57,105 nt of DNA from a virus: positions 1 through 57,105 of IMG/VR virus record IMGVR_UViG_3300008450_000046; one strand, written 5' to 3'. Every line of letters begins with the position of its first letter. Position 1 is the stretch's first letter. Under the pieces are notes generated by a model. That model did no database searches. It had not been told where the DNA came from and saw only the letters and a program-made list of their open reading frames with translations. Positions 7,506 to 15,653 of this stretch are shown piece by piece. Position numbers and translations under genes: made by a program.

Positions 7506-8222
7506 ATGATTTGGGAGAACTTTAAAGATCAGTTTCACGAGAGCTGGCATGCAAAGATGAAACCTTTCATTGAGAGCGAGGAATGTGATAACATCTATAA
7601 ATTTCTCAAAGCAGAAAGTAAGAGGGGGAAGAAGATAGCCCCCTCTTCTTCTGTTACATATAGATGTTTCAAGGAAACCTCTTTTGATGATTTAAAGGTG
7701 GTATTGATGGGTATGTGTCCCTATCACACATTTTATAACGGACAGCCTGTAGCAGACGGTTTATTGATGGGCTGTACATCTACAGGTAGATTACAACCTT
7801 CTCTGGAGAAGTTTTATCAAGGTATTGAGACAGAGCTCCACAATGGGCTCAATCTCAAATATGAGAAAACTCCAGATGTCAGTTATCTGGCAAAACAGGG
7901 TGTATTGATGGTAAACGCTGCTCTTACAACAGAAGCAAATAAAGCAGGCTCACATATTGATATTTGGGAACCATTCACCAAATATCTGTTAGAAGAAGTG
8001 CTAGACACTACAGGTGTACCAGTTATATTCTTGGGTAAGGATGCTGCTAGGTATAAGAAATATGTAAATCCATTCACATGGACATTTGCTGTTACACATC
8101 CAGCATCAGCTAGTTATAAGAATACAGATTGGGATACAGAAGGCGTGTTTGGTAAGGTTAATAAGATAATCAAAGACAACAATAATCAAGAAATCATGTG
8201 GCTCTATGATGTGCCATTTTAA
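7506..8222 (+). CDS. Uracil-DNA glycosylase-like protein with altered catalytic motif
   Basis: A 238-residue protein with the architecture of family 1 uracil-DNA glycosylase. It has GVLMVNAALTTEANKAGSH (the LLLN...SH block) and a late THPASASYKN (the HPSPLS-type loop, His near residue 198). The first catalytic motif, GQDPYH in active enzymes, reads GMCPYH at residues 69-74, so the water-activating Asp is Cys. The uracil-pocket Asn and the late His remain. It may be weakly active, specific for another lesion, or a DNA-binding accessory, as the poxvirus D4 glycosylase is for its polymerase. The next gene starts after nine bases. Confidence 0.8.
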   Translation: MIWENFKDQFHESWHAKMKPFIESEECDNIYKFLKAESKRGKKIAPSSSVTYRCFKETSFDDLKVVLMGMCPYHTFYNGQPVADGLLMGCTSTGRLQPSLEKFYQGIETELHNGLNLKYEKTPDVSYLAKQGVLMVNAALTTEANKAGSHIDIWEPFTKYLLEEVLDTTGVPVIFLGKDAARYKKYVNPFTWTFAVTHPASASYKNTDWDTEGVFGKVNKIIKDNNNQEIMWLYDVPF

Positions 8223-8231
8223 ACAATTATT

Positions 8232-8555
8232 ATGCAATTCACTTACGTAGACAAATTAGAAATAGGAGACCCTATTCTTGTAGCTGAATCTGGTAGTTTT
8301 CTAAATTTTGGATGGTTTGTAGGATATGGAAGAAACACTGTCCAGTTTATTACACCCAGAGCTGTCGTTTATAATGACGAATGTCAAAATAAAGACCCTA
8401 GAAAACCTATAAAAATATGGAAATCATATGTTCAGCAAACACATAGGTTCAGAGTGGCAAAAATACAAGAGCCTGTGTTTTCTGATATAGAAGAAAAAGA
8501 AACATATGAAAAAGCAAAACACATATTGATTAACAGAGGAATGATTAAAAACTAG
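8232..8555 (+). CDS. Hypothetical protein
   Basis: A 107-residue protein of unknown function. The N-terminal half (DKLEIGDPILVAES, WFVGYGRNTVQFI) looks like a small beta barrel of the KOW/SH3 type, and the C-terminal half is helical and charged. Its stop codon lies inside the A-rich leader of the rIIA-like gene. Confidence 0.65.
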   Translation: MQFTYVDKLEIGDPILVAESGSFLNFGWFVGYGRNTVQFITPRAVVYNDECQNKDPRKPIKIWKSYVQQTHRFRVAKIQEPVFSDIEEKETYEKAKHILINRGMIKN

Positions 8556-8563
8556 AAAACATG
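8546..8563 (+). promoter_or_regulatory. Repeated AT-rich translation leader, copy 2
   Basis: Identical over 18 bases to the leader at 4697-4714. Here it includes the TAG stop of the upstream gene, so the match is not explained by a shared intergenic duplication alone. It precedes the rIIA-like start. Confidence 0.5.
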
Positions 8564-10852
8564 ATACTCGAAAAACAAAAAGAAGCAAACATTCTCCAGG
8601 AAGGAGAATCATCACAAGACTCAATTGGAATGTCCCTTGACTTAGATTCTGCTCAGATATTGATGCAGATGTTAAGTAAGAATCTGTATTCAGATGCTAT
8701 AGGCTCCACTATCCGTGAGTGTGCATCTAATGCACTGGATAGTCACAGAAGAGCTGGGACCACAGATCCAATCATTGTTAGTTTCAAACCAAATAAGCAG
8801 GACAATTATGAGTTCTGTGTAGAAGATTTTGGTATTGGTTTGGATGCAGACGATGTTAGAAACATCATCAGTAAATATGGTAAGAGCACAAAGCGTAATT
8901 CAGCTAATGAGCTGGGTATGATGGGTTTGGGCTTCAAAGCTCCTCTTGCTTATTCATCCAGTTTCTATTTTGTTGCTCGTAAAGATGGAATGGAGCGCAA
9001 GTATATGATGTATGAAGGAGAAGACACAAACACTATTGATCTTCTCTATGAAGCTCCTACAACAGAACGCAATGGTGTAAAGGTGATTATTCCTGTTTCC
9101 TGGCGTGATAAATACAATTTTGTCAGCAAAATAAAGGAACAGTTGGCCTATTTTGAGAGCGTGTACTTTGATGTTCCAAGTGCAGACATATTTAGTGATT
9201 TTAACATCATTAGACATGACCACTTCCAATGGTCACCCCTCTGTGAAAACAGCCACATGCATATCTGTTTGGATAATGTCTACTATCCCCTTGATTTCAA
9301 CAAACTGGGAATTGACACCATTTATCTGCCAGTAGCTCTCAGGTTTAGTTTGACAGATGGGTTGTTTCCTACACCAAACAGGGAAGCTCTGCGTTATACA
9401 GAAGAGGCTAAGCAAGTGATTATGGAAAAGCTAAAGCTGGCTGCTAACTATTTTATTGAGAAATACAATGAATCAGTTACAAACGGTGAAGATGCTTTGG
9501 CCATTTTCAATCATTATGGTAATTCTGAAAGGTATATTCAGATATTTAGGGAGAAAACCAATGTTAAATCTCTGGAGAAATACGCCACTGTTAAGTTTAT
9601 CGATCCAAAGATTAAGGACTTGGAAAACCTCAATCTGCGTGAACTGTGGTCTCTCAAGGAATATATTTTCCAGGAGTGGAAGATTAAGTTTCATTTGTAC
9701 AATAAGAGGTTTAACAACTATGGTACAAGATGGAATGACCTGAACATCCACAGAATTAATTCTGATGATCCAATCTACTGCTATTCTGATAAGATTAGCA
9801 CTCTTATGAAAGACTATATGCGCAGTTTATATAATGGAAAGAGCGTATATTTTGTCAAAAAGGAAAAGTTTATTCCTTTATTCAGAAAAGGAAGTAGTGG
9901 TGCTTATGACAACTATTATAACCTTCTTAAACTGAAGAATCATCCAAAAAGTGAGTGGAGAAAGAAAATACAAGACTTTCAGAAGTTCATGGAAATGATC
10001 ACTTCCAGACTCATCAATCTTGATGATGTGGTGATTCCTGATGCATTCATCCAGACTAAGAAGAGTAACTCTGTTAAGGTGACAAACAACGGTAAAGGTG
10101 GTCCTAAAGCTAGGCGTATTAAACTACAGGGAGAAGTTACAGGTAAAATGGCCAACAATCTCGAAAGATGGGTGGATGGCAAAAACTGTAAGTGGGTACC
10201 TACGGTGATACAAATGGCAGATGCACATAAACTCCCCCATCTGATGGTTTATGGTAAACAGGAGGACATGAATAAAATGGATGCCCTGTTCAAACCACTT
10301 GGTAATAAGGTGAGATTTATGGTGTTCTCAGAAAGAGAACTTAACAATCTAAAGGACATTCAACTACATAACTGGATTAAGATGGAAGAATTTGTAAAAG
10401 GAGAACATAAGGCTTTTCGCAGAATGGTAACTGCAGCTGTAATAAGTAAATTTATAGAAGAATATCATCATGTGTTCTATAGAATAGAAAACATGAAGAA
10501 CATCTCTGTGGATTTATATGAAAAGATGTATGAGGTTCAACAGTATAAATCTAAGAACTATCATCATGCAGGGGAAAGTTTATATGAAGCAATGGTTGAT
10601 GTGGCTGTAAGTAAAGAGCTGTTTGATGAGCCTATTTATTCTACATTCAAAAGCCTGAAAGCTGTCTTTGACAAACTTCCATTTCTAGAAACCATGTTTA
10701 GCAGTATGAGTTATGGCAGAGACAAAATGCTAGATGCCACTAAAGATTTGTTTAAATATTACAAACAGCGCATAGATTGGAAAAATTATAACATAAAGCT
10801 AAATGAAGACAATTTAGCTCCTATTGAAAACGTAGAAGAAATCACAGCTTAA
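8561..10852 (+). CDS. rIIA-like GHKL ATPase
   Basis: A 763-residue protein with an N-terminal GHKL (gyrase/Hsp90/histidine kinase/MutL) ATP-binding domain. The N box is ECASNALDS (residues 53-61), G1 is DFGIGL (about 89-94) and G2 is GMMGLGFKAP (about 119-128). The long C-terminal part is helical and basic. Phage T4 rIIA has the same type of ATPase domain, and here the following gene resembles T4 rIIB, which strengthens the assignment. In T4 the pair affects lysis inhibition and protects against the Rex exclusion system; the function here is inferred. A terminator lies between the two genes. Confidence 0.8.
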   Translation: MILEKQKEANILQEGESSQDSIGMSLDLDSAQILMQMLSKNLYSDAIGSTIRECASNALDSHRRAGTTDPIIVSFKPNKQDNYEFCVEDFGIGLDADDVRNIISKYGKSTKRNSANELGMMGLGFKAPLAYSSSFYFVARKDGMERKYMMYEGEDTNTIDLLYEAPTTERNGVKVIIPVSWRDKYNFVSKIKEQLAYFESVYFDVPSADIFSDFNIIRHDHFQWSPLCENSHMHICLDNVYYPLDFNKLGIDTIYLPVALRFSLTDGLFPTPNREALRYTEEAKQVIMEKLKLAANYFIEKYNESVTNGEDALAIFNHYGNSERYIQIFREKTNVKSLEKYATVKFIDPKIKDLENLNLRELWSLKEYIFQEWKIKFHLYNKRFNNYGTRWNDLNIHRINSDDPIYCYSDKISTLMKDYMRSLYNGKSVYFVKKEKFIPLFRKGSSGAYDNYYNLLKLKNHPKSEWRKKIQDFQKFMEMITSRLINLDDVVIPDAFIQTKKSNSVKVTNNGKGGPKARRIKLQGEVTGKMANNLERWVDGKNCKWVPTVIQMADAHKLPHLMVYGKQEDMNKMDALFKPLGNKVRFMVFSERELNNLKDIQLHNWIKMEEFVKGEHKAFRRMVTAAVISKFIEEYHHVFYRIENMKNISVDLYEKMYEVQQYKSKNYHHAGESLYEAMVDVAVSKELFDEPIYSTFKSLKAVFDKLPFLETMFSSMSYGRDKMLDATKDLFKYYKQRIDWKNYNIKLNEDNLAPIENVEEITA

Positions 10853-10858
10853 TTACAA

Positions 10859-10885
10859 GGGCTCCTGTAATGGGAGCCCATTTTT
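10859..10885 (+). terminator. Intrinsic terminator after the rIIA-like gene
   Basis: GGGCTCC (10859-10865) pairs with GGAGCCC (10873-10879), then A and a T run. It lies between the rIIA-like and rIIB-like genes, so the two may be made in different amounts. Confidence 0.8.
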
Positions 10886-10905
10886 AAAATTTTAAAACAA
10901 AAACT

Positions 10906-12420
10906 ATGGGAATTTTCAGCCTAAATTGGTTTAAATCCAGAAAGAAAGAAGAATTGGAAGAATTGCAAGTTGAAGAACAGAGAATCAAGAATGAGCTTTT
11001 GCGTAAACAACTCTATGCGAACGAAGGAACTAAGATTCCAGATAACATCACTATCAAGTTTGATGGTTCTGTAGTTCCAGATAAGCCTTACAAGAGTGTA
11101 AAACTGGTAAATGATGTGCTCACTGTAGTTCTTAATGATGGATCTATTGTTAGTAAACCTGGTGCTACAAACGATGATTTTAATGATGTTCGTGTAGCAA
11201 GGACAGAATCAGAAATAGTCAATCTTATAGGTGCGCCAGAGGTGGTTAATGACAGAAGAAAAGTTGAAGCAGAAATAGCCCGTATGAATGCTATCAAAAG
11301 AGGAATTGATGTCCTTAGAGGACTCCCTGATTTTGAAATAGAGGGTAGTTTTGTAAAGCTAGCTGGTACAGGTAGAACTATGCCTCAGCTTCTGGTTGAG
11401 AAGTTTATTGAGGTGGTGACAGAAATTGATGCATATAGAGATGACCAACCGTTGGTTGATGCAGTGGTAGAAGATGAAGAATATCAAGCTCTTAAGAGGT
11501 TCTTTATGTGGTGTTGCTTGAATCCTAGAGCAGAGGTTGCTAATGATTTGTATGATTTCCTGACTAAAAATAGCTTCAGGATTACAAAACAGGGCTTCTT
11601 TGTTGCTCTTAGGAATGTTGTAACACTCCATGGATCTACAGAACTAGTACAATTCATCAGCAATGCTTACAATAAGGTGAAGGCTGTATGGAAGAAATCT
11701 CCAGATAAGTATGAAGTGTATCTGAAAGACGGTGAATATAAAATGGTTCACGCAGATGATATCAATGTAACTAAAACCGAAACCTGTGAATATTGTGATG
11801 AGAGTGAAGAAGTATGTGAGGTGTGTAATGGTGAGGGAGAATATGACATCACTGATGAAAGAGATGATCTAGGAGAACACATTGGTAATCTGACAGAGCT
11901 CTATCTTGATTTGCCTAATAGAGCAGAGAATAGGTTCACAGATGCTCACACACGTACATTTGACATTCGTGTAGGTAAGGTGGTTAACATGCCTCCTGAG
12001 GAATGTAATTGGAATACAGCAGATTGTGGACATGCAGGTTTGCATTTCACAGCTGATGAAATCCATTATGTAGGCTGTGGTGACCAGTCTGTTCTTGTTC
12101 TCATCAATCCTATGAAGGTGGTGGGCATTGGTTATTCTAAGGGTAGGTGCTATGAATATCTGCCAATCATGACTGTAGCTCGTGAAGAAGCCACAGAAAT
12201 CCTGCATGATTTGGATTTTGACACTCTTGCACTAGATGAGGATTATGCAATTCGTGAATTGGAAGATTTGGCAATTAAAGCCAAGGTGGGATTTGTTGTA
12301 GAAGCATCTAAGCATCAGTTCAATATTCCAGCCATGACCCACATCAACATTGATAATATTGTTGAATCTCTGGAAGAAATGAAGAGTAGCATTTCTAAGA
12401 GGGTGGTGAATCTAGATTAA
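10906..12420 (+). CDS. rIIB-like protein with zinc-finger insertion
   Basis: A 504-residue protein that follows the T4 rIIB plan. There is a charged N-terminal helix, a beta segment (ITIKFDGSVVPDKPYKSVK), a middle segment with LYDFLTKNSFRITKQGFFVA, and a C-terminal domain with RVGKVVNMPPEEC, AGLHFTADEIHYVG and VLVLINPMKVVGI. These parallel the T4 rIIB blocks around its VVKMPR and GLHVCS segments. It is longer than T4 rIIB (312 residues) and has a CEYC...CEVCNGEG cluster at about residues 294-311, a DnaJ-like zinc finger. Homology is recognised from motif order by eye. The neighbour is the rIIA-like gene. Confidence 0.75.
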   Translation: MGIFSLNWFKSRKKEELEELQVEEQRIKNELLRKQLYANEGTKIPDNITIKFDGSVVPDKPYKSVKLVNDVLTVVLNDGSIVSKPGATNDDFNDVRVARTESEIVNLIGAPEVVNDRRKVEAEIARMNAIKRGIDVLRGLPDFEIEGSFVKLAGTGRTMPQLLVEKFIEVVTEIDAYRDDQPLVDAVVEDEEYQALKRFFMWCCLNPRAEVANDLYDFLTKNSFRITKQGFFVALRNVVTLHGSTELVQFISNAYNKVKAVWKKSPDKYEVYLKDGEYKMVHADDINVTKTETCEYCDESEEVCEVCNGEGEYDITDERDDLGEHIGNLTELYLDLPNRAENRFTDAHTRTFDIRVGKVVNMPPEECNWNTADCGHAGLHFTADEIHYVGCGDQSVLVLINPMKVVGIGYSKGRCYEYLPIMTVAREEATEILHDLDFDTLALDEDYAIRELEDLAIKAKVGFVVEASKHQFNIPAMTHINIDNIVESLEEMKSSISKRVVNLD

Positions 12421-12427
12421 TATATTT

Positions 12428-12471
12428 GGGGAATGTCACAATTATTCGTAATTTAGTGACATTCCCCTTTT
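12428..12471 (+). terminator. Strong intrinsic terminator after the rIIB-like gene
   Basis: A 12-base-pair stem, GGGGAATGTCAC (12428-12439) with GTGACATTCCCC (12456-12467), and a T run. A TATATTTG promoter-like box (12421-12428) abuts the 5' arm, but a transcript from it would meet the hairpin at once, so I do not call it as a promoter. Confidence 0.82.
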
Positions 12472-12485
12472 ATAAATCATTGATT

Positions 12486-12875
12486 ATGAGGAAGAAACGA
12501 ACAACTAAGCCTAGAGTGGCTAAAACTCGCAATGCAGGTACAATGACAGAATCTGCATTCTGGAGTTTTATCAGGAGTGCCCTGAGACAGAAATCTAGAT
12601 GGTGGAAACCAATACTGCAAGCAAAGATGAGTGCCCGTAGACCATATAAAGGTCCTAATAAGAGGCAGAAATTTGAATACGAGTGCGCACATTGTAACAA
12701 ATGGTTTCCAGAGAAGAAGATTAATGTGGATCATATTTGCCCAGCAGGAAGTCTTAATTCTGCACAAGACCTACCAGGATTTGTAGAAAGACTGTTCTGT
12801 GAAGTGGATAATCTACAAGTGCTTTGCGAGAAATGTCATGATGCTAAAACAAAATCAGAGAAAAATGGAAAATGA
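12486..12875 (+). CDS. HNH endonuclease
   Basis: A 129-residue basic protein with a classic HNH zinc-finger nuclease core: CAHCNKWFPEKKINVDHICP, then NLQVLCEKCHDAKT. The two CxxC pairs and the DH motif are intact, so it should be active. The start at 12486 is preferred to an earlier frame opening at 12426 because the latter lies inside the terminator stem. A free-standing homing endonuclease is most likely. Unlike three other endonucleases in this window, its ends do not resemble its neighbours. Confidence 0.82.
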   Translation: MRKKRTTKPRVAKTRNAGTMTESAFWSFIRSALRQKSRWWKPILQAKMSARRPYKGPNKRQKFEYECAHCNKWFPEKKINVDHICPAGSLNSAQDLPGFVERLFCEVDNLQVLCEKCHDAKTKSEKNGK

Positions 12876-13155
12876 ACATGTACAAATCTCCATTAACAAA
12901 GAGCCTTCATTTACAGAAATCTGGTATGAAGGATCTGTAGAGTATAATGGAGAAACACACCAATTCTGGCTTATTCATCCAAAAGGAGTAGATCCTCATG
13001 GTAATGAATATGAATTGGATGTTAGATGGTTCTTTCAGAGAGTGCCTAGAGAAATTAGGGCTATGCAACCCTATATTATTGATGCATTTAAACAAAAGGA
13101 ATCTAGTTCTCATGATGATTTATTAAAATACCGTAGAGGTAGATCTAAACATTAA
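12865..13155 (+). CDS. Hypothetical protein
   Basis: A 96-residue protein starting at the ATG at 12865, inside the end of the HNH gene. The segment IWYEGSVEYNGETHQFWLIHP and DVRWFFQRVPREIRAM suggest a small alpha/beta fold, but no family is recognised. It lies directly upstream of a PD-(D/E)XK nuclease, two bases apart. Basic C-terminus (KYRRGRSKH). Confidence 0.65.
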   Translation: MENEHVQISINKEPSFTEIWYEGSVEYNGETHQFWLIHPKGVDPHGNEYELDVRWFFQRVPREIRAMQPYIIDAFKQKESSSHDDLLKYRRGRSKH

Positions 13156-13157
13156 AT

Positions 13158-14228
13158 ATGATACAAGGACAAACTAAAACAGAAGCAAATTACAGAGCAA
13201 TTAACCTAGACAGCTCCTCAAGTTTGAAGGAGTTCTCTACGGACAGAAAGAAGTATTATAGGAAATATATCCTTGGAGAGTCTGTAGATGACAAGGATAC
13301 AGTGGCTGCAACCACAGGTAGAATCGTAGAAACTATGCTATTGGAACCAAATGAGTTTGACAATAGGTTCTATATGTCTGTTTGTCTGTCTGCTCCCACT
13401 GGTCTAATGCTTGCATTTGTAGAAGCATTGTATAAATTCACCAAGGAAGCTACAGATGAGCAAGGGAATATTACTAGGTCCTTTGAGGAAATTGCAAAGG
13501 ATGCATATGCTGAATCAGGATTCAAGATTAAGTTTGACGCTGTAATCAATAAGTTTGTAGGAAGCGATGCTGAAATCTTCTATAACGAGATGCGTACAGT
13601 AAAAGAGAAAGGACTCACAGTGGTGACAACAGAAGATGTTACCAATGCTGAGAAGATTGTAGAAGAGCTCAGGACAAACAATGTCACTGCTGAGGTGGTA
13701 AATCTTGTAAGTAGTGCTAGGTATACAGTGCACAATCAGCTCCAGATAGAGAACTATGAGGTAGATGGATTGATGTTCAAGAGTATGATGGACAAGGTGA
13801 TTGTAGACCATCAGAAGAAAACCATCCAAGTTTATGATCTGAAGTGTACCTGGAGTGTAGAAAACTTCCTGGAAGAATACTATCTTTATAGGAGGGCCTA
13901 CATTCAAGCCTATCTGTATTACAGAGCAGCACACACACTTAGAGATGGAGAGTTGACAGGATATGATGTACTTCCTCCTAGATTCATTGTATGTGACAGC
14001 ACTAATTATTATAATCCATTGATTTACACTCTGGATTATGGTAATATAGAAGAAGCTTACAGCGGTTTCCATCACAAAAACAGGGAATATACAGGCGTCA
14101 AATATCTCATAGAAGACCTTAAATGGGCCCTAGAGAATAATGTTTGGAACATTAGCAGAGAGAATCATAAACAAAATGGTGTAGTGAGATTAAAAATACA
14201 AGATGGAGCTAAAGAAAACAATAACTAG
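13158..14228 (+). CDS. PD-(D/E)XK exonuclease, Cas4/RecB-like
   Basis: A 356-residue nuclease of the PD-(D/E)XK superfamily, similar in layout to the putative exodeoxyribonuclease VIII-like and Cas4/RecB-like proteins of phages. Catalytic residues are MMDK at about residues 210-213 and the YDLKC strand at about 227-231 (D-x-K), followed by a helix with YRRAYIQAYLYY, the QxxxY-type motif. An earlier GRIVETMLLEP helix carries the family's first acidic motif. Probable role: 5' to 3' resection for recombination with the SSB-like protein, Sak4-like ATPase and RecA. Confidence 0.8.
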   Translation: MIQGQTKTEANYRAINLDSSSSLKEFSTDRKKYYRKYILGESVDDKDTVAATTGRIVETMLLEPNEFDNRFYMSVCLSAPTGLMLAFVEALYKFTKEATDEQGNITRSFEEIAKDAYAESGFKIKFDAVINKFVGSDAEIFYNEMRTVKEKGLTVVTTEDVTNAEKIVEELRTNNVTAEVVNLVSSARYTVHNQLQIENYEVDGLMFKSMMDKVIVDHQKKTIQVYDLKCTWSVENFLEEYYLYRRAYIQAYLYYRAAHTLRDGELTGYDVLPPRFIVCDSTNYYNPLIYTLDYGNIEEAYSGFHHKNREYTGVKYLIEDLKWALENNVWNISRENHKQNGVVRLKIQDGAKENNN

Positions 14229-14757
14229 TATATTTATGGTGCCCACGCTCAAGATTGACAGAGATCGATTGAGAGACAATGGGTTCATAAATGCGTACAT
14301 GAAAGATGGTAGGAAAGATGTGCAGTATGAAAATGCTGCATATCTCCTGTTCCATCCTAAAGACTTAGATAAATTCAAAGAGTTTCTAGACGATGAATAT
14401 GAACGAACCAAGTCCATTATTGATGATTATGATTATGAGAATGGATTTGTTGTACTTGTCTACACACTCAATCCTAAATTTAAGAAAGACTTCGATTTTG
14501 TAAAAGCTGGCAAATATTCCAAAACCTCTAAGGAATTCCAATCACAGTTTCCCAGGGTTATTAAGATTAAGAAGAACGGATTGCATAAAGACGAGGTTAG
14601 TCTGCAATATCGTGTATTCAATAAAACTGAAGACCTGAAGAAATATTGGGAAGAGAAAATTGGTGTAGAATTTGACGATTCTATGGAAGTTTGGCAAGGT
14701 TTTATAGACGACAGAGAAACATTATTCATTGACAAATTAAAAGAAGAATATGTATAA
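14203..14757 (+). CDS. Hypothetical protein
   Basis: A 184-residue, highly charged protein with no recognised domain. It overlaps the nuclease gene by 26 bases and the next gene by eight. Long helical segments rich in Lys, Asp and Glu alternate with short strands (ENGFVVLVYTLNP). A partner of the nuclease is possible from position alone. Confidence 0.65.
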   Translation: MELKKTITSIFMVPTLKIDRDRLRDNGFINAYMKDGRKDVQYENAAYLLFHPKDLDKFKEFLDDEYERTKSIIDDYDYENGFVVLVYTLNPKFKKDFDFVKAGKYSKTSKEFQSQFPRVIKIKKNGLHKDEVSLQYRVFNKTEDLKKYWEEKIGVEFDDSMEVWQGFIDDRETLFIDKLKEEYV

Positions 14758-14956
14758 CGATGAATTTCTCCAGCACATCATACATAAGTATGGTGTAAAC
14801 TACGCTACAATGTATTGTGAAATTGAAAGCGAGAAGTATGAAAAGACAATCGCTGCTAGAATCTTCACAGATCCAATCGATAAATTGGAATTGGAATACG
14901 AAAGAAATTGGTGGGCTGAAAGAGCTAAACGACTTAAAAATGATGAAAAATGCTAG
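14750..14956 (+). CDS. Hypothetical protein
   Basis: A 68-residue helical protein of unknown function overlapping its neighbours on both sides. The C-terminal half (KLELEYERNWWAERAKRLKND) is a single strongly charged helix with two adjacent Trp residues. Confidence 0.55.
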   Translation: MYNDEFLQHIIHKYGVNYATMYCEIESEKYEKTIAARIFTDPIDKLELEYERNWWAERAKRLKNDEKC

Positions 14957-15336
14957 AACTATTAGAAAAGAATCCACAAGCAACAGAGGTTGTAAAGTCT
15001 TATTATCTGGATGTAATGTTGGCAAGTTTAAATGATGACAGTCTTCCAGATAACTTCAAAGATTTTGTAAGGCAACAGGGAATTGACAATGATAAGATAG
15101 CAAAAATCATTGATGGTTCTCCTAGAAATCTATTTGATGTTTTCGATGAAAACAGTCTTTTTATTGAAACAATGTATATGGAAGGAGCATTTCATTATAC
15201 AATTAATAATGGAGAGAATGTTATTTTATCAAATCCTCAACCGTACAAGACAAGGAAAGAATGTGATAGGGCTGTTATAGAAGAAGCGTTTAAACTTTTA
15301 AATGATAAGCTATGTCCCACACTGACAGAATCGTAG
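14950..15336 (+). CDS. Hypothetical protein
   Basis: A 128-residue acidic protein with no recognised domain. It starts inside the end of the preceding gene, and its last 25 bases overlap the start of the MazG-like gene. Predicted mostly helical. Nothing in the sequence indicates a function. Confidence 0.6.
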   Translation: MLELLEKNPQATEVVKSYYLDVMLASLNDDSLPDNFKDFVRQQGIDNDKIAKIIDGSPRNLFDVFDENSLFIETMYMEGAFHYTINNGENVILSNPQPYKTRKECDRAVIEEAFKLLNDKLCPTLTES

Positions 15337-15569
15337 ACCAAGTGATTGCTAAGTTCCAGCAAAGGAGTGATGTTGGTATCAAGAAATATGGTACCACTCT
15401 CTATGAGAATAATCATGACAATTATCTGTTGCATTTGCAGGAAGAACTTCAGGATGCTACATTGTACATCGAGAAGCTTTTAACACAAAATGCTGAGATA
15501 ATCAATTTGGTTAAAACCACTCCAAATGATATGGAACTTGGACAAAAAATAAGAAGATTGGTTAACTAG
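15312..15569 (+). CDS. MazG-like / dATP-dGTP diphosphohydrolase N-terminal-like protein
   Basis: An 85-residue helical protein. The segment FQQRSDVGIKKYGTTLYENN, then LLHLQEELQDATLYIEKLL, matches the small all-alpha domain found in phage MazG-like and dATP/dGTP diphosphohydrolase N-terminal proteins. The E-E-x-x-D pattern could bind a metal. A nucleotide-pool role fits the ribonucleotide reductase that follows. It is shorter than complete MazG enzymes. Confidence 0.65.
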   Translation: MSHTDRIVDQVIAKFQQRSDVGIKKYGTTLYENNHDNYLLHLQEELQDATLYIEKLLTQNAEIINLVKTTPNDMELGQKIRRLVN

Positions 15570-15583
15570 AATTTTCTAAATGT

Positions 15584-15615
15584 CTTGGTTTGTAAAAGAG
15601 AGGACTGTATATTTG
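15584..15615 (+). promoter_or_regulatory. Promoter of the ribonucleotide reductase gene
   Basis: CTTG at 15584-15587, 20 bases, then TATATTTG at 15608-15615. The spacing equals that of the promoters at 17512 and 38958. The leader to the ATG at 15654 would be about 35 bases and contains the 3' arm of the terminator hairpin. Confidence 0.6.
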
Positions 15616-15630
15616 CAGTCCTCTTTTTTT
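15599..15630 (+). terminator. Terminator whose loop is a promoter -7 box
   Basis: AGAGGACTG (15599-15607) pairs perfectly with CAGTCCTCT (15616-15624), followed by TTTTTT. The eight-base loop is exactly TATATTTG, the Bacteroidota -7 consensus. Read as RNA from upstream it terminates; read as DNA it may initiate. Confidence 0.8.
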
Positions 15631-15653
15631 AATCAAATAATACAAAAAACTTT

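Noticed and set aside
12421-12428. TATATTTG as a promoter
   Set aside because: It abuts a strong terminator stem and has no upstream TTTG at 19-20 bases; more likely chance in AT-rich sequence.
13515-14075. 186-codon minus-strand open frame
   Set aside because: Antisense to the PD-(D/E)XK nuclease, with no promoter and shadow-type composition.
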